DNA from: an uncultured Sphaerochaeta sp.
Lineage (GTDB): Bacteria > Spirochaetota > Spirochaetia > Sphaerochaetales > Sphaerochaetaceae
Length of the DNA: 64,000 nucleotides
Reading direction: 5' to 3'
Assembly (NCBI RefSeq): GCF_963667405.1
Contig: NZ_OY763408.1
Location: 1,077,757 to 1,141,756, forward strand
Shown: positions 52,259 through 60,522 of the stretch, in pieces
How the letters are laid out: each line of letters begins with the position of its first letter
Position numbering within the stretch: position 1 is the stretch's first letter
Program-made: the position numbers and the translations under genes
The notes under the pieces: generated by a model
The model's database searches: none
The model's input: only the letters and a program-made list of their open reading frames with translations
Told to the model about the DNA's origin: nothing

Positions 52259-54223
52259 TTAGGCAGGTATGGAGTGCTGTTGTACCCGCTTTGCATGGAA
52301 CTGGTAGAGCAAGACGACTGCAAGCAAGGAGAGCCCGATTGCATCCTGCACCACATTGGCAGTGATCAGCAGCAGCGCACCTGCAAACGCAAGGATACGG
52401 ATCACCCACTTCATTTCCGAGAGGAAGTACCCTTCGGTAGCCATGCCTATCATGCAAACGCCCACAATTGCCGTAACGGTGACCCTTATCGCAACCAGAG
52501 GTGTGGTTTCGATGAGCAGCAAGGCCGTATTGTAGATGAACATGTAGGGGACGATGAAACCGGCGAGGGAGAGCTTGACCGACTGCAGTCCCGTCTTCAT
52601 GGGATCGCCTCCGCTCAGGCCAGCGGCTGCAAAGGAAGCCAAGGCTACCGGTGGGGTGATATTGGCAAACATGGCAAAGTAGAAAACAAACATGTGTGCC
52701 GCAAGGGGAGGGATGCCAAGCTTCACCAGGGCAGGGGCTGCCATGGTTGCCGTGATCAGGTAGGCAGGGATGGAAGGAAGTCCCATGCCCAGGATCATGC
52801 AGGTTACCATGGTCAGCAAGAGGGTGAGCATCAGGTTGGACTGGCCGAGCTGGATGATGGCGTTTGCCATGTTCAGGCCGAAACCGGTGAGGCTCACCAC
52901 CCCGATGATGATGCCGACCACTGCACAGGCAACCGCAACGGATACAACGGCACGCGTCCCTTCTGCAAAGGCGTCAAGGATCTGCTTGTAGGTCATGCGG
53001 GTGGACTTGCGTGCCATGCTGACCACAATGGTCGCCACGATTGCCCAGAACGCACTGAAAATGACGGTGGCTCCGCTGAAGAGCAGCATGTAGAGCAAGA
53101 AGGCAATGGGAAGCAGCAGATGCCCGCGCTCGCGCATGACATCACGTGCCTTGGGAAGCTCTTCCTTGGGAATGCCCTGCAGGTTGTTCTTGGAAGCACG
53201 AAGCTGTACCTGGACCAGGATGCCAAGGTAGTAGAGCAGGGCGGGAATGGCCGCGCTGATGACGATGGTGCCGTACTTGACCCCGAGCATCTCAGCCATG
53301 ATGAAGGCGGCAGCTCCCATGATGGGGGGGAGCAACTGTCCACCCACGGATGCTGATGATTCCACTGCCCCGGAAAACTCCTTGCTGTAGCCGGTCTTCT
53401 TCATCAGGGGGATGGTGAAGGCTCCTGTGGTGACTACATTGGCAACGGCACTGCCGTTGATGGAACCCAGAAATCCGCTGGCAATGACGGCAACCTTGGC
53501 AGGCCCACCTTTGGTGGAGCCTGCAAATGCCAGGGCAAGGTCATTGAAGAAACGGCCCATGCCGCATTTGTTCATGACCGTACCGAACATGATGAACAGG
53601 AAGATGTAGGAAGCCGCAACATCCACCGAGGTACCGTATATTCCTTCCGTGTTGATGAAGATATGGTTTACCAGTGCTTTCCAGTCGTAGCCGCGGTGCA
53701 TGAATATGCCGGGAAGATTTCGACCGAAGAGACCATACAACAAGAAGAGAAGGCTCAGGATGACCAGCGGCCAGCCGCTGATGCGTCTGCTTGCCTCAAG
53801 CACCAGTACGATCAGCAGCGTTCCCATGATGACATCCATCGTGTTGGGAGAGCCCATGCGGTTGATGAAGTTGATGTAGTCGACCCAGACATAGACAGCC
53901 ACAGCCACTGAGAGCAGGGCAAAGACGATATCGTACCAAGGAAGGGTCTTCCGGCTCGACTTCCTGCTGACAGGATAGATGAAAAAGGTCATGAACAGAA
54001 TCATCGCGACATGCAATGAGCGATGGAGGTGGGTGGCAGGGTACCCGATGAAGCTGGTGATGAAATGGTAGAGTGCGATGCCGATGGCTATCCAATAGAC
54101 AGCTTGGGCAAGCAGGAAGTGGTCAAACGTCCTGGTCTTGGACTCCTTCTCGAATTTCTCCAGCAGGTGCTCCTGCTTGGCTTTCATATCGGGTTTCAGT
54201 TCGTCAAGAGTGATCTTGGCCAT
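52259..54223 (-). CDS. TAXI-type TRAP transporter, fused small and large permease
   Basis: 654 residues. Charged N-terminal tail (about 1-35), a four-helix DctQ-like part, then a DctM-like part of about 12 helices. GYSKEFSGAVESSASVGGQLLPP, ASGFLGSINGSAVANVVTTG and LTGFGLNMA are TRAP-permease motifs. Imports an organic acid or similar substrate with the binding protein encoded two genes upstream. AAAGGAAT lies before the ATG, which lies inside the end of the DUF1850 gene (28-nt overlap). Confidence 0.9.
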   Translation of the reverse strand: MAKITLDELKPDMKAKQEHLLEKFEKESKTRTFDHFLLAQAVYWIAIGIALYHFITSFIGYPATHLHRSLHVAMILFMTFFIYPVSRKSSRKTLPWYDIVFALLSVAVAVYVWVDYINFINRMGSPNTMDVIMGTLLIVLVLEASRRISGWPLVILSLLFLLYGLFGRNLPGIFMHRGYDWKALVNHIFINTEGIYGTSVDVAASYIFLFIMFGTVMNKCGMGRFFNDLALAFAGSTKGGPAKVAVIASGFLGSINGSAVANVVTTGAFTIPLMKKTGYSKEFSGAVESSASVGGQLLPPIMGAAAFIMAEMLGVKYGTIVISAAIPALLYYLGILVQVQLRASKNNLQGIPKEELPKARDVMRERGHLLLPIAFLLYMLLFSGATVIFSAFWAIVATIVVSMARKSTRMTYKQILDAFAEGTRAVVSVAVACAVVGIIIGVVSLTGFGLNMANAIIQLGQSNLMLTLLLTMVTCMILGMGLPSIPAYLITATMAAPALVKLGIPPLAAHMFVFYFAMFANITPPVALASFAAAGLSGGDPMKTGLQSVKLSLAGFIVPYMFIYNTALLLIETTPLVAIRVTVTAIVGVCMIGMATEGYFLSEMKWVIRILAFAGALLLITANVVQDAIGLSLLAVVLLYQFHAKRVQQHSIPA

Positions 54224-54702
54224 ATAGTGCGTATTCCTTTCAAGTAAAGTTCCACAGGTACGTGATGTGGGATCTCAATTCCGTGCATAAACGTTTGCCC
54301 TTCCACTGTAATGGAAACAAGGGCGGTTTGGGAATGTATCCAGGATATCTTGTCAAACGCTTGGTCGATGGAGCGCATCACCACCATGCCGTCTTCCAAA
54401 GATACCACGCCTTTGTTTTCCGGAATGCCTGCGCCAAACCCGGCTACCTTGATGGTGTTGAGCAAGAAACCATCTTCAGGGCTGATGGTATACTCTTCGA
54501 TCCAGGGAATGTGTTCGAACGAATGGATCCAGTGAAACGTGAGTTGCGCTCCCTCTGTGATGGGAACGGTTTTCAGAACCTGCCCGCTCTCTTGTTCCAC
54601 GAGAACAAGCATCAGCGTTTTCGGGGAAAGAAAGAAGAGCAGTGTCCCCGCCGCGAGGGCGAGGACAACAAACATGATCAGGACTTTGATTCTGCTCTTC
54701 AT
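54196..54702 (-). CDS. DUF1850 protein linked to TAXI-TRAP
   Basis: 168 residues with an N-terminal membrane helix (VLIMFVVLALAAGTLLFFL). The characteristic HWIHSFEHIPWIEEYTI segment matches DUF1850, a family found beside TAXI-type TRAP transporters. It is placed between the binding protein (10 bp away) and the permease (overlap), so it probably is part of this transporter or its assembly. Biochemical role unknown. Confidence 0.8.
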   Translation of the reverse strand: MKSRIKVLIMFVVLALAAGTLLFFLSPKTLMLVLVEQESGQVLKTVPITEGAQLTFHWIHSFEHIPWIEEYTISPEDGFLLNTIKVAGFGAGIPENKGVVSLEDGMVVMRSIDQAFDKISWIHSQTALVSITVEGQTFMHGIEIPHHVPVELYLKGIRTIWPRSLLTN

Positions 54703-54712
54703 AGCGGGAAGC

Positions 54713-55699
54713 TTACATCCCTACTTCCTGGTAGTAGCGCTCCGCTCCCTTGTGGAAGGGGATGTCCACGCCAATGTGGCTGTTTGCCAAGGTAATGTGC
54801 TTCTGTGCAGTTGCATGGGAAGCCTGGATGTCCCCGATATTCTCGAACACGCCCTTGGTCAGGTCATAGGCCACTTCCTCGGGAAGGTCTTCGTTGACGA
54901 TCATGATGTTGCGGACGGTGGCGGTGATGACATCGGACTTGGTATCATAGACGTCAGCAGGAATCGTGGCTTCGACGAAGAACGGATACTTTGCCTTCAG
55001 GTTCTTCAGGCCTTCTCCCTCGATGGGAATGAGCACGATCTCGGCGGTGGTTCCCAGCTCCATGATGGTTGCATTGGGAATGCCGCTGGTGACAAACACT
55101 GCATCAACGAGGTTGTTCTTCAGCTGACCGATAGCCTCACCATAGTTGAGGTAGTCGACCTTGCTGTCTGCATAGGTCATGTTGTGCGCTTCGTACATCA
55201 TGCGGGCATTCAGCTCAACACCGCTGTTCGGGGCGCCAACGCCGACACGCTTGCCTTTCAGGTCGGTGAACTTGGTGATGCCCGTCCTGTCGGTGGTGAC
55301 AAGCTGTACATAGTTGGGGTAGAGGCCGAGCAGGGCTCTGAGTTCAGTCGCTGCAGGTTTCCCTTCGTAGGCACCAAAGCCCTGGTAGGCCTGGGCAACT
55401 GCATCGGACATGGCGATGGCCATCTCAGCACGGTTCTCCCTGATCAGGGTGATGTTCTCTGCAGAAGCACCGGTTGCCTGGGCGGAGGACTTGTAGCCGA
55501 GCTTGTTCTGGAAGACGGAAGAGAAGGCTCCCCCGATCGGGTAGTACAAGCCGCTGGTCGGGCCGGTGGCGACGGTTATGAAATATTTGCTGCGGTCGAG
55601 ACCTTCGGTCTCTGCCGCTTCAGTCTGTCCTGAGGCAAAGAGGGCTGTGCTGAGAAACAAGGCAATCAGGGCAATAAGAACAAGATGTCTTTTTTTCAT
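54713..55699 (-). CDS. TAXI-family TRAP substrate-binding protein
   Basis: 328 residues from ATG 55699 (TTAGGAG before it). Signal peptide about 1-24 (FASG), with mature start QTEAAETEG. ITVATGPTSGLYYPIGGAFSS and QATGASAENITLI are TAXI family marks; GKRVGVGAPNSGVE is the binding loop. Family members are linked to glutamate, 2-oxoglutarate or related acids. It is first of the three-gene transporter operon, under a good promoter. Confidence 0.9.
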   Translation of the reverse strand: MKKRHLVLIALIALFLSTALFASGQTEAAETEGLDRSKYFITVATGPTSGLYYPIGGAFSSVFQNKLGYKSSAQATGASAENITLIRENRAEMAIAMSDAVAQAYQGFGAYEGKPAATELRALLGLYPNYVQLVTTDRTGITKFTDLKGKRVGVGAPNSGVELNARMMYEAHNMTYADSKVDYLNYGEAIGQLKNNLVDAVFVTSGIPNATIMELGTTAEIVLIPIEGEGLKNLKAKYPFFVEATIPADVYDTKSDVITATVRNIMIVNEDLPEEVAYDLTKGVFENIGDIQASHATAQKHITLANSHIGVDIPFHKGAERYYQEVGM

Positions 55700-55782
55700 G
55701 GAATTTCTCCTAACAAGTATTCTTGCAGGATGCAAGTCCTGCGGCTTCTCTTAGGGATCTTCTAGGTAATCCCAGAATCTAG

Positions 55783-55811
55783 AGTATAAAGATGCATAGA
55801 GATTGTATCAA
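55783..55811 (-). promoter_or_regulatory. Promoter of the TAXI-TRAP operon
   Basis: Minus strand TTGATA (55811-55806), 17-bp spacer, TATACT (55788-55783). Leader of about 75 nt holds a short GCAGGA/TCCTGC stem. Confidence 0.65.
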
Positions 55812-55905
55812 TATGCAGGATAAGCATAATTTACGGAATGGGTGAAAATCAAGCGCAAAGATATACCTGCTGGAAAAAGCGCGTGGGAATCGCTATTATA
55901 GCCGC

Positions 55906-56829
55906 ATGACACGCAAACAATTTCTCCATATTGTGGAAATCCGCACCAAGCTCATCAGTATGGGCACGGTTGCTTCAGCTGCTTTGTATGCACTTCTGTT
56001 GCAGGGGACTTTGCCCATGGCAAAGCTCCTGCTCATGATTGTGGCTACCCTGTGTGTGGACATGGGGACCACCGGCTTCAACACCTTCTTCGACTATTAC
56101 CGGGGCACAGACAATGCCCTCTATACCAAGGAGAAAGAGAAAGTCTTGGTACACGAGGAGGTGAGTCCTCTCTCAGCCTTGCTTGTCAGTGTGGGACTCT
56201 TCGGTCTTGCCGGTCTTTTTGGCTTGGTTCTTGCCTACCTTACCAGCTGGTATCTGATCGCAGTAGGTTCGGTGTGCATGCTGGTGGGGTTCTTCTATAC
56301 GGCAGGCCCGTTCCCGATCAGCAGGACCCCGTTTGGAGAACTGTTTGCAGGAGGGTTTCTTGGTTCGGTTCTCTTCCTGATCACCTTGTTTGTGCTTGAT
56401 GTCACGCTTTCCCTGCAAGCACTGTTGGCAACCATACCGTTCTTCCTGCTCATTGCCATGATTCTCTCGGTAAACAATGGTTGTGACCGCATCGGGGATG
56501 AGGCAAGCGGCAGAAGGACCCTGTCCATACTCCTTGGCAAGCGCTGTGCGCCTGTCTTGGTAGGTGTTGAAGGCATCCTTGCCTATCTTGCCAGTGGGGT
56601 GCTTGCCCTGACGGGCACCTACCCCCTGCACCTATTGCTCTTTCTTGTTCCCAGCTTCTTTCTTTTCATCAAATCGTATCGGCAGATGCTCAAGCTGGGA
56701 ATGCACGAGGAGCACAAGAGCCGGCATATGGGATTTGCCTCGCGCTCCTATGTCCTCTACTGCTGCTCCTTCCTGCTTTCGTTCGGATTCGAGGTGCTCA
56801 GAACATCGTCCGTTCTGCAGGCTTTTTGA
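55906..56829 (+). CDS. UbiA-family prenyltransferase, MenA-like
   Basis: 307 residues, about nine helices. The first prenyl-diphosphate site is NTFFDYYRGTDN (usually NDxxDxxxD), the second NNGCDRIGDEASGRRTLS (NNxRDxxTDxxxGKRT in MenA). Menaquinone synthesis is the closest known role, joining a polyprenyl chain to dihydroxynaphthoate. In an organism apparently geared to fermentation this is noteworthy, and the aromatic partner may differ. No other men genes are near. It is convergent with the MFS gene, sharing 32 nt. Confidence 0.8.
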   Translation: MTRKQFLHIVEIRTKLISMGTVASAALYALLLQGTLPMAKLLLMIVATLCVDMGTTGFNTFFDYYRGTDNALYTKEKEKVLVHEEVSPLSALLVSVGLFGLAGLFGLVLAYLTSWYLIAVGSVCMLVGFFYTAGPFPISRTPFGELFAGGFLGSVLFLITLFVLDVTLSLQALLATIPFFLLIAMILSVNNGCDRIGDEASGRRTLSILLGKRCAPVLVGVEGILAYLASGVLALTGTYPLHLLLFLVPSFFLFIKSYRQMLKLGMHEEHKSRHMGFASRSYVLYCCSFLLSFGFEVLRTSSVLQAF

Positions 56830-58018
56830 TCGTTGCCGCATAGATTGAGTTGATCACGCCAAGGACGGCGGAGAGGGAGAAGAGCACCTCGATGCCCAGT
56901 GTTTTCCAGATGTAGCCCCCGAGCAGGGCGATGAGCACACTGATGAGGTGGTTGACCGAAATGCCGGTTGTCAGGGTAGCCGTCAGCTCCTCCCTGCTGG
57001 AAGAAAGATCCCGTACGTAGACGTTTGTCGCCATGCTTGCAAGGCTGATGATGGAATCCAGGACAAAATTGACGCACACCACAATGAAAGCAATGTGCAT
57101 TGGAAAGATCCTGTGCGCAAAGCCGTACATGATGCAGACCACCACCAGGATGAGGGTATCGGCTACCATGATCGTCTTGTAGCCGAGCTTGTCTACCAGA
57201 ATGCCGATGGCAGGGGAGAGCAGCATGCCGAACACTGCACAGATTGCGAGAAGCAATGCAATGATGGAAGTGTCGGCACCGTAGAAGAGGATGAGCACGT
57301 AGGGTGCAAAGGTAAGAAATATCTGTTTCCTGGCACCATAGAAGACTTCGAGCATATAAAACTTGTGGTACTTCTTGTTGATGTAGAGCCTGCTTCGTCT
57401 GACCGGCTTCCCTTGGTCCTTCATGGTGAAAACAATAAGGGTGGCGAGCAGCATGAGCACGGCAGCTATGATGAAGACGGTGCGAAACCCTACGATGGAG
57501 TCCCTTGCATACCCGATGCGGGCAAATACGAAGAAGAGGGCAGAGACCAGGAAATAGCCAAGGATGTTTCCCCCGTGGCTGATCGAGGAGGTGACACCCA
57601 GGCTTGCCCCGCCCTTGTCCCCTTTTGCAAAGCCAAGGGACATGGAACTCTTGATCGGCATGACGATGTGCTCACCGGTGCTGAAGACCACCATGAACAG
57701 GATGACCACCACCTTGCTTGAGCCAAGCAGGAGCAAGCCGAGTAGGCCGCTGAGCATGATGGCGGTTCCAATCTTGAAGACCTTGGTTTCGCTGAATCGG
57801 TACATGGCGGCAAGGATGAAGACCAGCAACAGTCCGGGGATTTCACGGAAGAATTCAACGATTCCTCTCTCAAACTCACTGATCTTGATGATTTCTGCAA
57901 GATAGTTGTCTTGGATGCCACGGTAAAACCCGTAGGCAAGACCGGAAAAGAGAATCGTGGCAAGGAAGGTTCTCACCGCCTTGTCACCACGATAGATCGA
58001 TTGTTTCTCTGACTGCAT
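56798..58018 (-). CDS. Major facilitator superfamily transporter
   Basis: 406 residues, 12 predicted helices in two halves with a long charged central loop (KDQGKPVRRSRLYINKKYHK, about 200-220). GLAYGFYRGIQDNYLAEI near the start is a typical first helix. The class of substrate is unknown. GAAGAGG precedes its ATG. It lies 88 bp downstream of a GntR/FCD gene in the same direction, with an imperfect copy of that regulator's operator-like sequence just upstream. Confidence 0.85.
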   Translation of the reverse strand: MQSEKQSIYRGDKAVRTFLATILFSGLAYGFYRGIQDNYLAEIIKISEFERGIVEFFREIPGLLLVFILAAMYRFSETKVFKIGTAIMLSGLLGLLLLGSSKVVVILFMVVFSTGEHIVMPIKSSMSLGFAKGDKGGASLGVTSSISHGGNILGYFLVSALFFVFARIGYARDSIVGFRTVFIIAAVLMLLATLIVFTMKDQGKPVRRSRLYINKKYHKFYMLEVFYGARKQIFLTFAPYVLILFYGADTSIIALLLAICAVFGMLLSPAIGILVDKLGYKTIMVADTLILVVVCIMYGFAHRIFPMHIAFIVVCVNFVLDSIISLASMATNVYVRDLSSSREELTATLTTGISVNHLISVLIALLGGYIWKTLGIEVLFSLSAVLGVINSIYAATIKKPAERTMF

Positions 58019-58076
58019 GCTGACCTCTTCAATGGACGTGATGTGCCCTTAGGGAGGACTATGCTGGGATTCGTAT

Positions 58077-58092
58077 CTGTTGTCAACAACAG
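58077..58092. promoter_or_regulatory. Imperfect GntR-type operator upstream of the MFS gene
   Basis: CTGTTGT-CA-ACAACAG; 7-bp arms similar to the TTGTC-T-GACAA sites at 58814 and 58921. Located between the regulator stop and the MFS start. Confidence 0.4.
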
Positions 58093-58106
58093 TTTGGGCA
58101 ATGCAA

Positions 58107-58808
58107 TTACTTTTGCCCGTCAAGCACCTTGTTGATGTCTGCAAGGGAACTGCCCAGGTGAGCCAGCATGTATGCAGCCGCTTTCTGGCTGTCGCGCTCC
58201 TGCAAGGCATGCAGGACAAGCTCATGCTCCCTGATCGTATTGTCAGAGTTGGTCTTCACCGAAATGGAGAGAACGCGGTAACGCTTGAGCTCCATGGCCA
58301 GCAACTCATTGATTTTGGAGAGCAGGGGATTGTGAGCCATCAGGCAGATCTGCGTATGGAACTGCTCGTCCAAGGCAGCGAGCGCTGCAACGTTGTTCTG
58401 TTTGTTCTCTGCAATGAAAAGCTGATGTATCTCCACCAGGCGATCTATTTCCTCATCCTTGCCACGCTTGACGGCCATTCGGACTTGCAGGGTCTCAAGG
58501 GCCTCCCTCACTTCAGTGGTGTCCTTGAGGGTAGGGGCAGCTTCGATGAACCAGTTGCGAATCGTATCATAGTCATGGCTGTGGTTGTCCCTGACAAAGG
58601 CCCCTTTGCCGGAGACCAGCTCAACATACCCTTCGGCCTGCAGGGAGCGCATCGCCTCACGGACGGTCGATCGGCTGACAGCAAGAAGCTCACAGAGTTT
58701 CACCTCCGGGGGCAACTTTGTGCCTACTGCATAGGTGCCATTCAGGATGGATTCCTTGATGGAATCGATGACTTGTGTGGTGACGGAAACGCGTTTTATC
58801 TCTTTCAT
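58107..58808 (-). CDS. GntR-family regulator with FCD domain
   Basis: 233 residues from ATG 58808. N-terminal winged helix-turn-helix (PPEVKLCELLAVSRSTVREAMRSL) and C-terminal helical FCD domain (LAALDEQFHTQI, with metal-type residues and HEL near residue 200). FCD regulators respond to acids or sugar acids and usually repress. Divergent from a TRAP operon, and matching palindromes lie before each start. An alternative ATG at 58835 overlaps the operator and is less likely. Ribosome site weak. Confidence 0.9.
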   Translation of the reverse strand: MKEIKRVSVTTQVIDSIKESILNGTYAVGTKLPPEVKLCELLAVSRSTVREAMRSLQAEGYVELVSGKGAFVRDNHSHDYDTIRNWFIEAAPTLKDTTEVREALETLQVRMAVKRGKDEEIDRLVEIHQLFIAENKQNNVAALAALDEQFHTQICLMAHNPLLSKINELLAMELKRYRVLSISVKTNSDNTIREHELVLHALQERDSQKAAAYMLAHLGSSLADINKVLDGQK

Positions 58809-58813
58809 GTTGT

Positions 58814-58824
58814 TTGTCTGACAA
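58814..58824. promoter_or_regulatory. Operator-like palindrome before the GntR gene
   Basis: TTGTC-T-GACAA, identical to the core at 58924-58934 before the TRAP operon; suggests autoregulation. Confidence 0.65.
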
Positions 58825-58877
58825 CAGACTATCATAGTATCATGTACAAGTCAAAAGGAAGTTGGGCAATTTTACGC

Positions 58878-58905
58878 TTGACAACCTTTGTATGTATGGT
58901 ATGCT
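58878..58905 (+). promoter_or_regulatory. Promoter of the TRAP catabolic operon
   Basis: Consensus TTGACA (58878-58883), 16-bp spacer ending in TGG, then TATGCT (58900-58905). An operator lies just downstream of the expected start point. Confidence 0.7.
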
Positions 58906-58920
58906 CGAATTGAGATGCAT

Positions 58921-58937
58921 AGATTGTCTGACAATCT
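58921..58937. promoter_or_regulatory. Operator of the TRAP catabolic operon
   Basis: Perfect 17-bp palindrome AGATTGTC-T-GACAATCT, about 16 bp after the -10. A repressor here would block transcription; the divergent GntR/FCD protein is the likely ligand-controlled binder. Confidence 0.7.
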
Positions 58938-58965
58938 GGCATCATACAAATTATGGAGGTTTTCT

Positions 58966-59973
58966 ATGAAACGAACAATGCTCGTACTGGTCATTCTCTT
59001 GGTTGGCCTTTCCCTCACCTTCGCGCAGGGAACAAAAGAGAGTCCTGCAGCTTCCAAGAGTGTTACCCTTACTGTGTACTCGCCGGGTAACGTGAATTCC
59101 GTACCCACCAAGACCATTCTGAAGCTGAAGGAACTGGTGGAAGAGGCATCCAACGGCTCAATCCAGATGGTTGCACATCATAGTGGGGAGCTTGGCAATG
59201 ATGCAGAGGCCCTGCAATCAACCCGTATGGGTACCATCGACGTAATCTTTGCAGGAACGAGTGGTTTCACCAGTTTCTATGACAAGGCGAAGATACTCGA
59301 CTTGCCGTTCCTGTTCGAATCCGCCAAGGAAGCGTATGAGGTGGTCAACAGCGATATTGGTGAACAAATCTTTGCAGATCTTCCGAAGTCCGGATTGGTG
59401 TATCTGAGTGAAGGTGACAACGGCATGCGCCACATCGCCACCACCACCCGTCCCATCAATCGTGTTGAGGATGTCCGCGGCCTGAAGATCAGGGTCCCGA
59501 CCAGCAAAATGTATCTTGATGTCTGGAGTGCTCTTGGTGCAACACCGGTTGCCCTTGCCCTGAATGAATTGGCGATAGCACTTGCAAACGGCACCGCTGA
59601 GGCGCAGGATAATGCAACCTACCATCTTGTCGCAAACGCAACGTATGATGACATCAAGCACTTCTCATTCATCAACTACATGTGGATGGGATGCACCATG
59701 GCCATCAACCAGAACTCCTGGAACAAGCTTTCCGCCGACCAGCAGAAAATCGTAAAGGAAATGGCCATCGTGGCAGCAAAATACTCGTTCGATACCATCG
59801 AGCAGGACAATGTCTCCGCTACCGAGGTGCTGAAGAAAGCCGGTGTCCAGTTCAACGAGAATCCTGACATCCAGAGCTTCAAGGATAAGCTTGGCGGCGC
59901 TGCCTACTACCAGCAGTATGCTTCTGAGAGTTGGTACGATCAGTCGATCGTTGATGCCATCCTGGCAAAGTAA
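58966..59973 (+). CDS. TRAP transporter substrate-binding protein (DctP family)
   Basis: 335 residues from ATG 58966, with GGAGG before it; an in-frame longer frame overlaps the operator. Signal peptide about 1-21 (TFAQG), mature start TKESPA. LHSGELGNDAEAL-like (HHSGELGNDAEAL) and the conserved NNGMRHI/DNGMRHIATTTRPI Arg region for carboxylate binding, and RVPTSKMYLDVWSALGATPV, are DctP marks. The ligand is probably a sugar acid given the downstream enzymes. Confidence 0.93.
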   Translation: MKRTMLVLVILLVGLSLTFAQGTKESPAASKSVTLTVYSPGNVNSVPTKTILKLKELVEEASNGSIQMVAHHSGELGNDAEALQSTRMGTIDVIFAGTSGFTSFYDKAKILDLPFLFESAKEAYEVVNSDIGEQIFADLPKSGLVYLSEGDNGMRHIATTTRPINRVEDVRGLKIRVPTSKMYLDVWSALGATPVALALNELAIALANGTAEAQDNATYHLVANATYDDIKHFSFINYMWMGCTMAINQNSWNKLSADQQKIVKEMAIVAAKYSFDTIEQDNVSATEVLKKAGVQFNENPDIQSFKDKLGGAAYYQQYASESWYDQSIVDAILAK

Positions 59974-59987
59974 GGTGTTATTCGCGA

Positions 59988-60020
59988 GGGCGGGCTTATC
60001 CCCCGCCCAATTATTTTTTT
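59988..60020 (+). terminator. Attenuating terminator between dctP- and dctQ-like genes
   Basis: GGGCGGG (59988-59994), 7-nt loop, CCCGCCC (60002-60008), then AATTATTTTTTT. It would raise the ratio of binding protein to permease. Confidence 0.75.
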
Positions 60021-60036
60021 GTTTGGAAGGTGCTTC

Positions 60037-60522
60037 ATGCAAACTATCAAACGCTTTCTCGATTTGTTCGTGAAGCTTGTATCTGTTGTACTCATGGGTC
60101 TGGTGGCCGGGATTGTCCTGCTCATGCTCAATGAGTTGGTATTGAGAAACATCCTTGGCACCTCGTTTCGGGGAATGACTGAGCTTGCAGGGTTCATGTT
60201 CCTCTGGATGGCTTTCCTGGGTGTAATCGTACTGTATGACCAGAATCGTATGATCAGCCTGGACATGTTTTATGTGCATACCAAAGGCATGGTTCGGACC
60301 GTCCTTTGGACTCTGCATAAGCTCATAGCCGCAGCGCTTGGGGTCATCATGGTGATAGCTTTCATCGGATTGTACCCATTTGTCAGCACTGAGTATTACT
60401 CATCCATGCCGAATTTTGCAAAGGTCTGGCAATATGTTCCCATGGTGGTGACCGGTTCGTTTTTGGCGGTGAAATCAGCGTATGACCTTCTTGCGAAGGT
60501 GCAGAAGGGGAGGTCCCGATGA
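60037..60522 (+). CDS. TRAP transporter small permease (DctQ family)
   Basis: 161 residues from ATG 60037 (GGAAGG before it); four predicted helices. ELAGFMFLWMAFLGVIVLYD is the characteristic DctQ segment. It pairs with the large permease, whose start overlaps its stop by 4 nt, and with the DctP protein upstream. Confidence 0.9.
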   Translation: MQTIKRFLDLFVKLVSVVLMGLVAGIVLLMLNELVLRNILGTSFRGMTELAGFMFLWMAFLGVIVLYDQNRMISLDMFYVHTKGMVRTVLWTLHKLIAAALGVIMVIAFIGLYPFVSTEYYSSMPNFAKVWQYVPMVVTGSFLAVKSAYDLLAKVQKGRSR

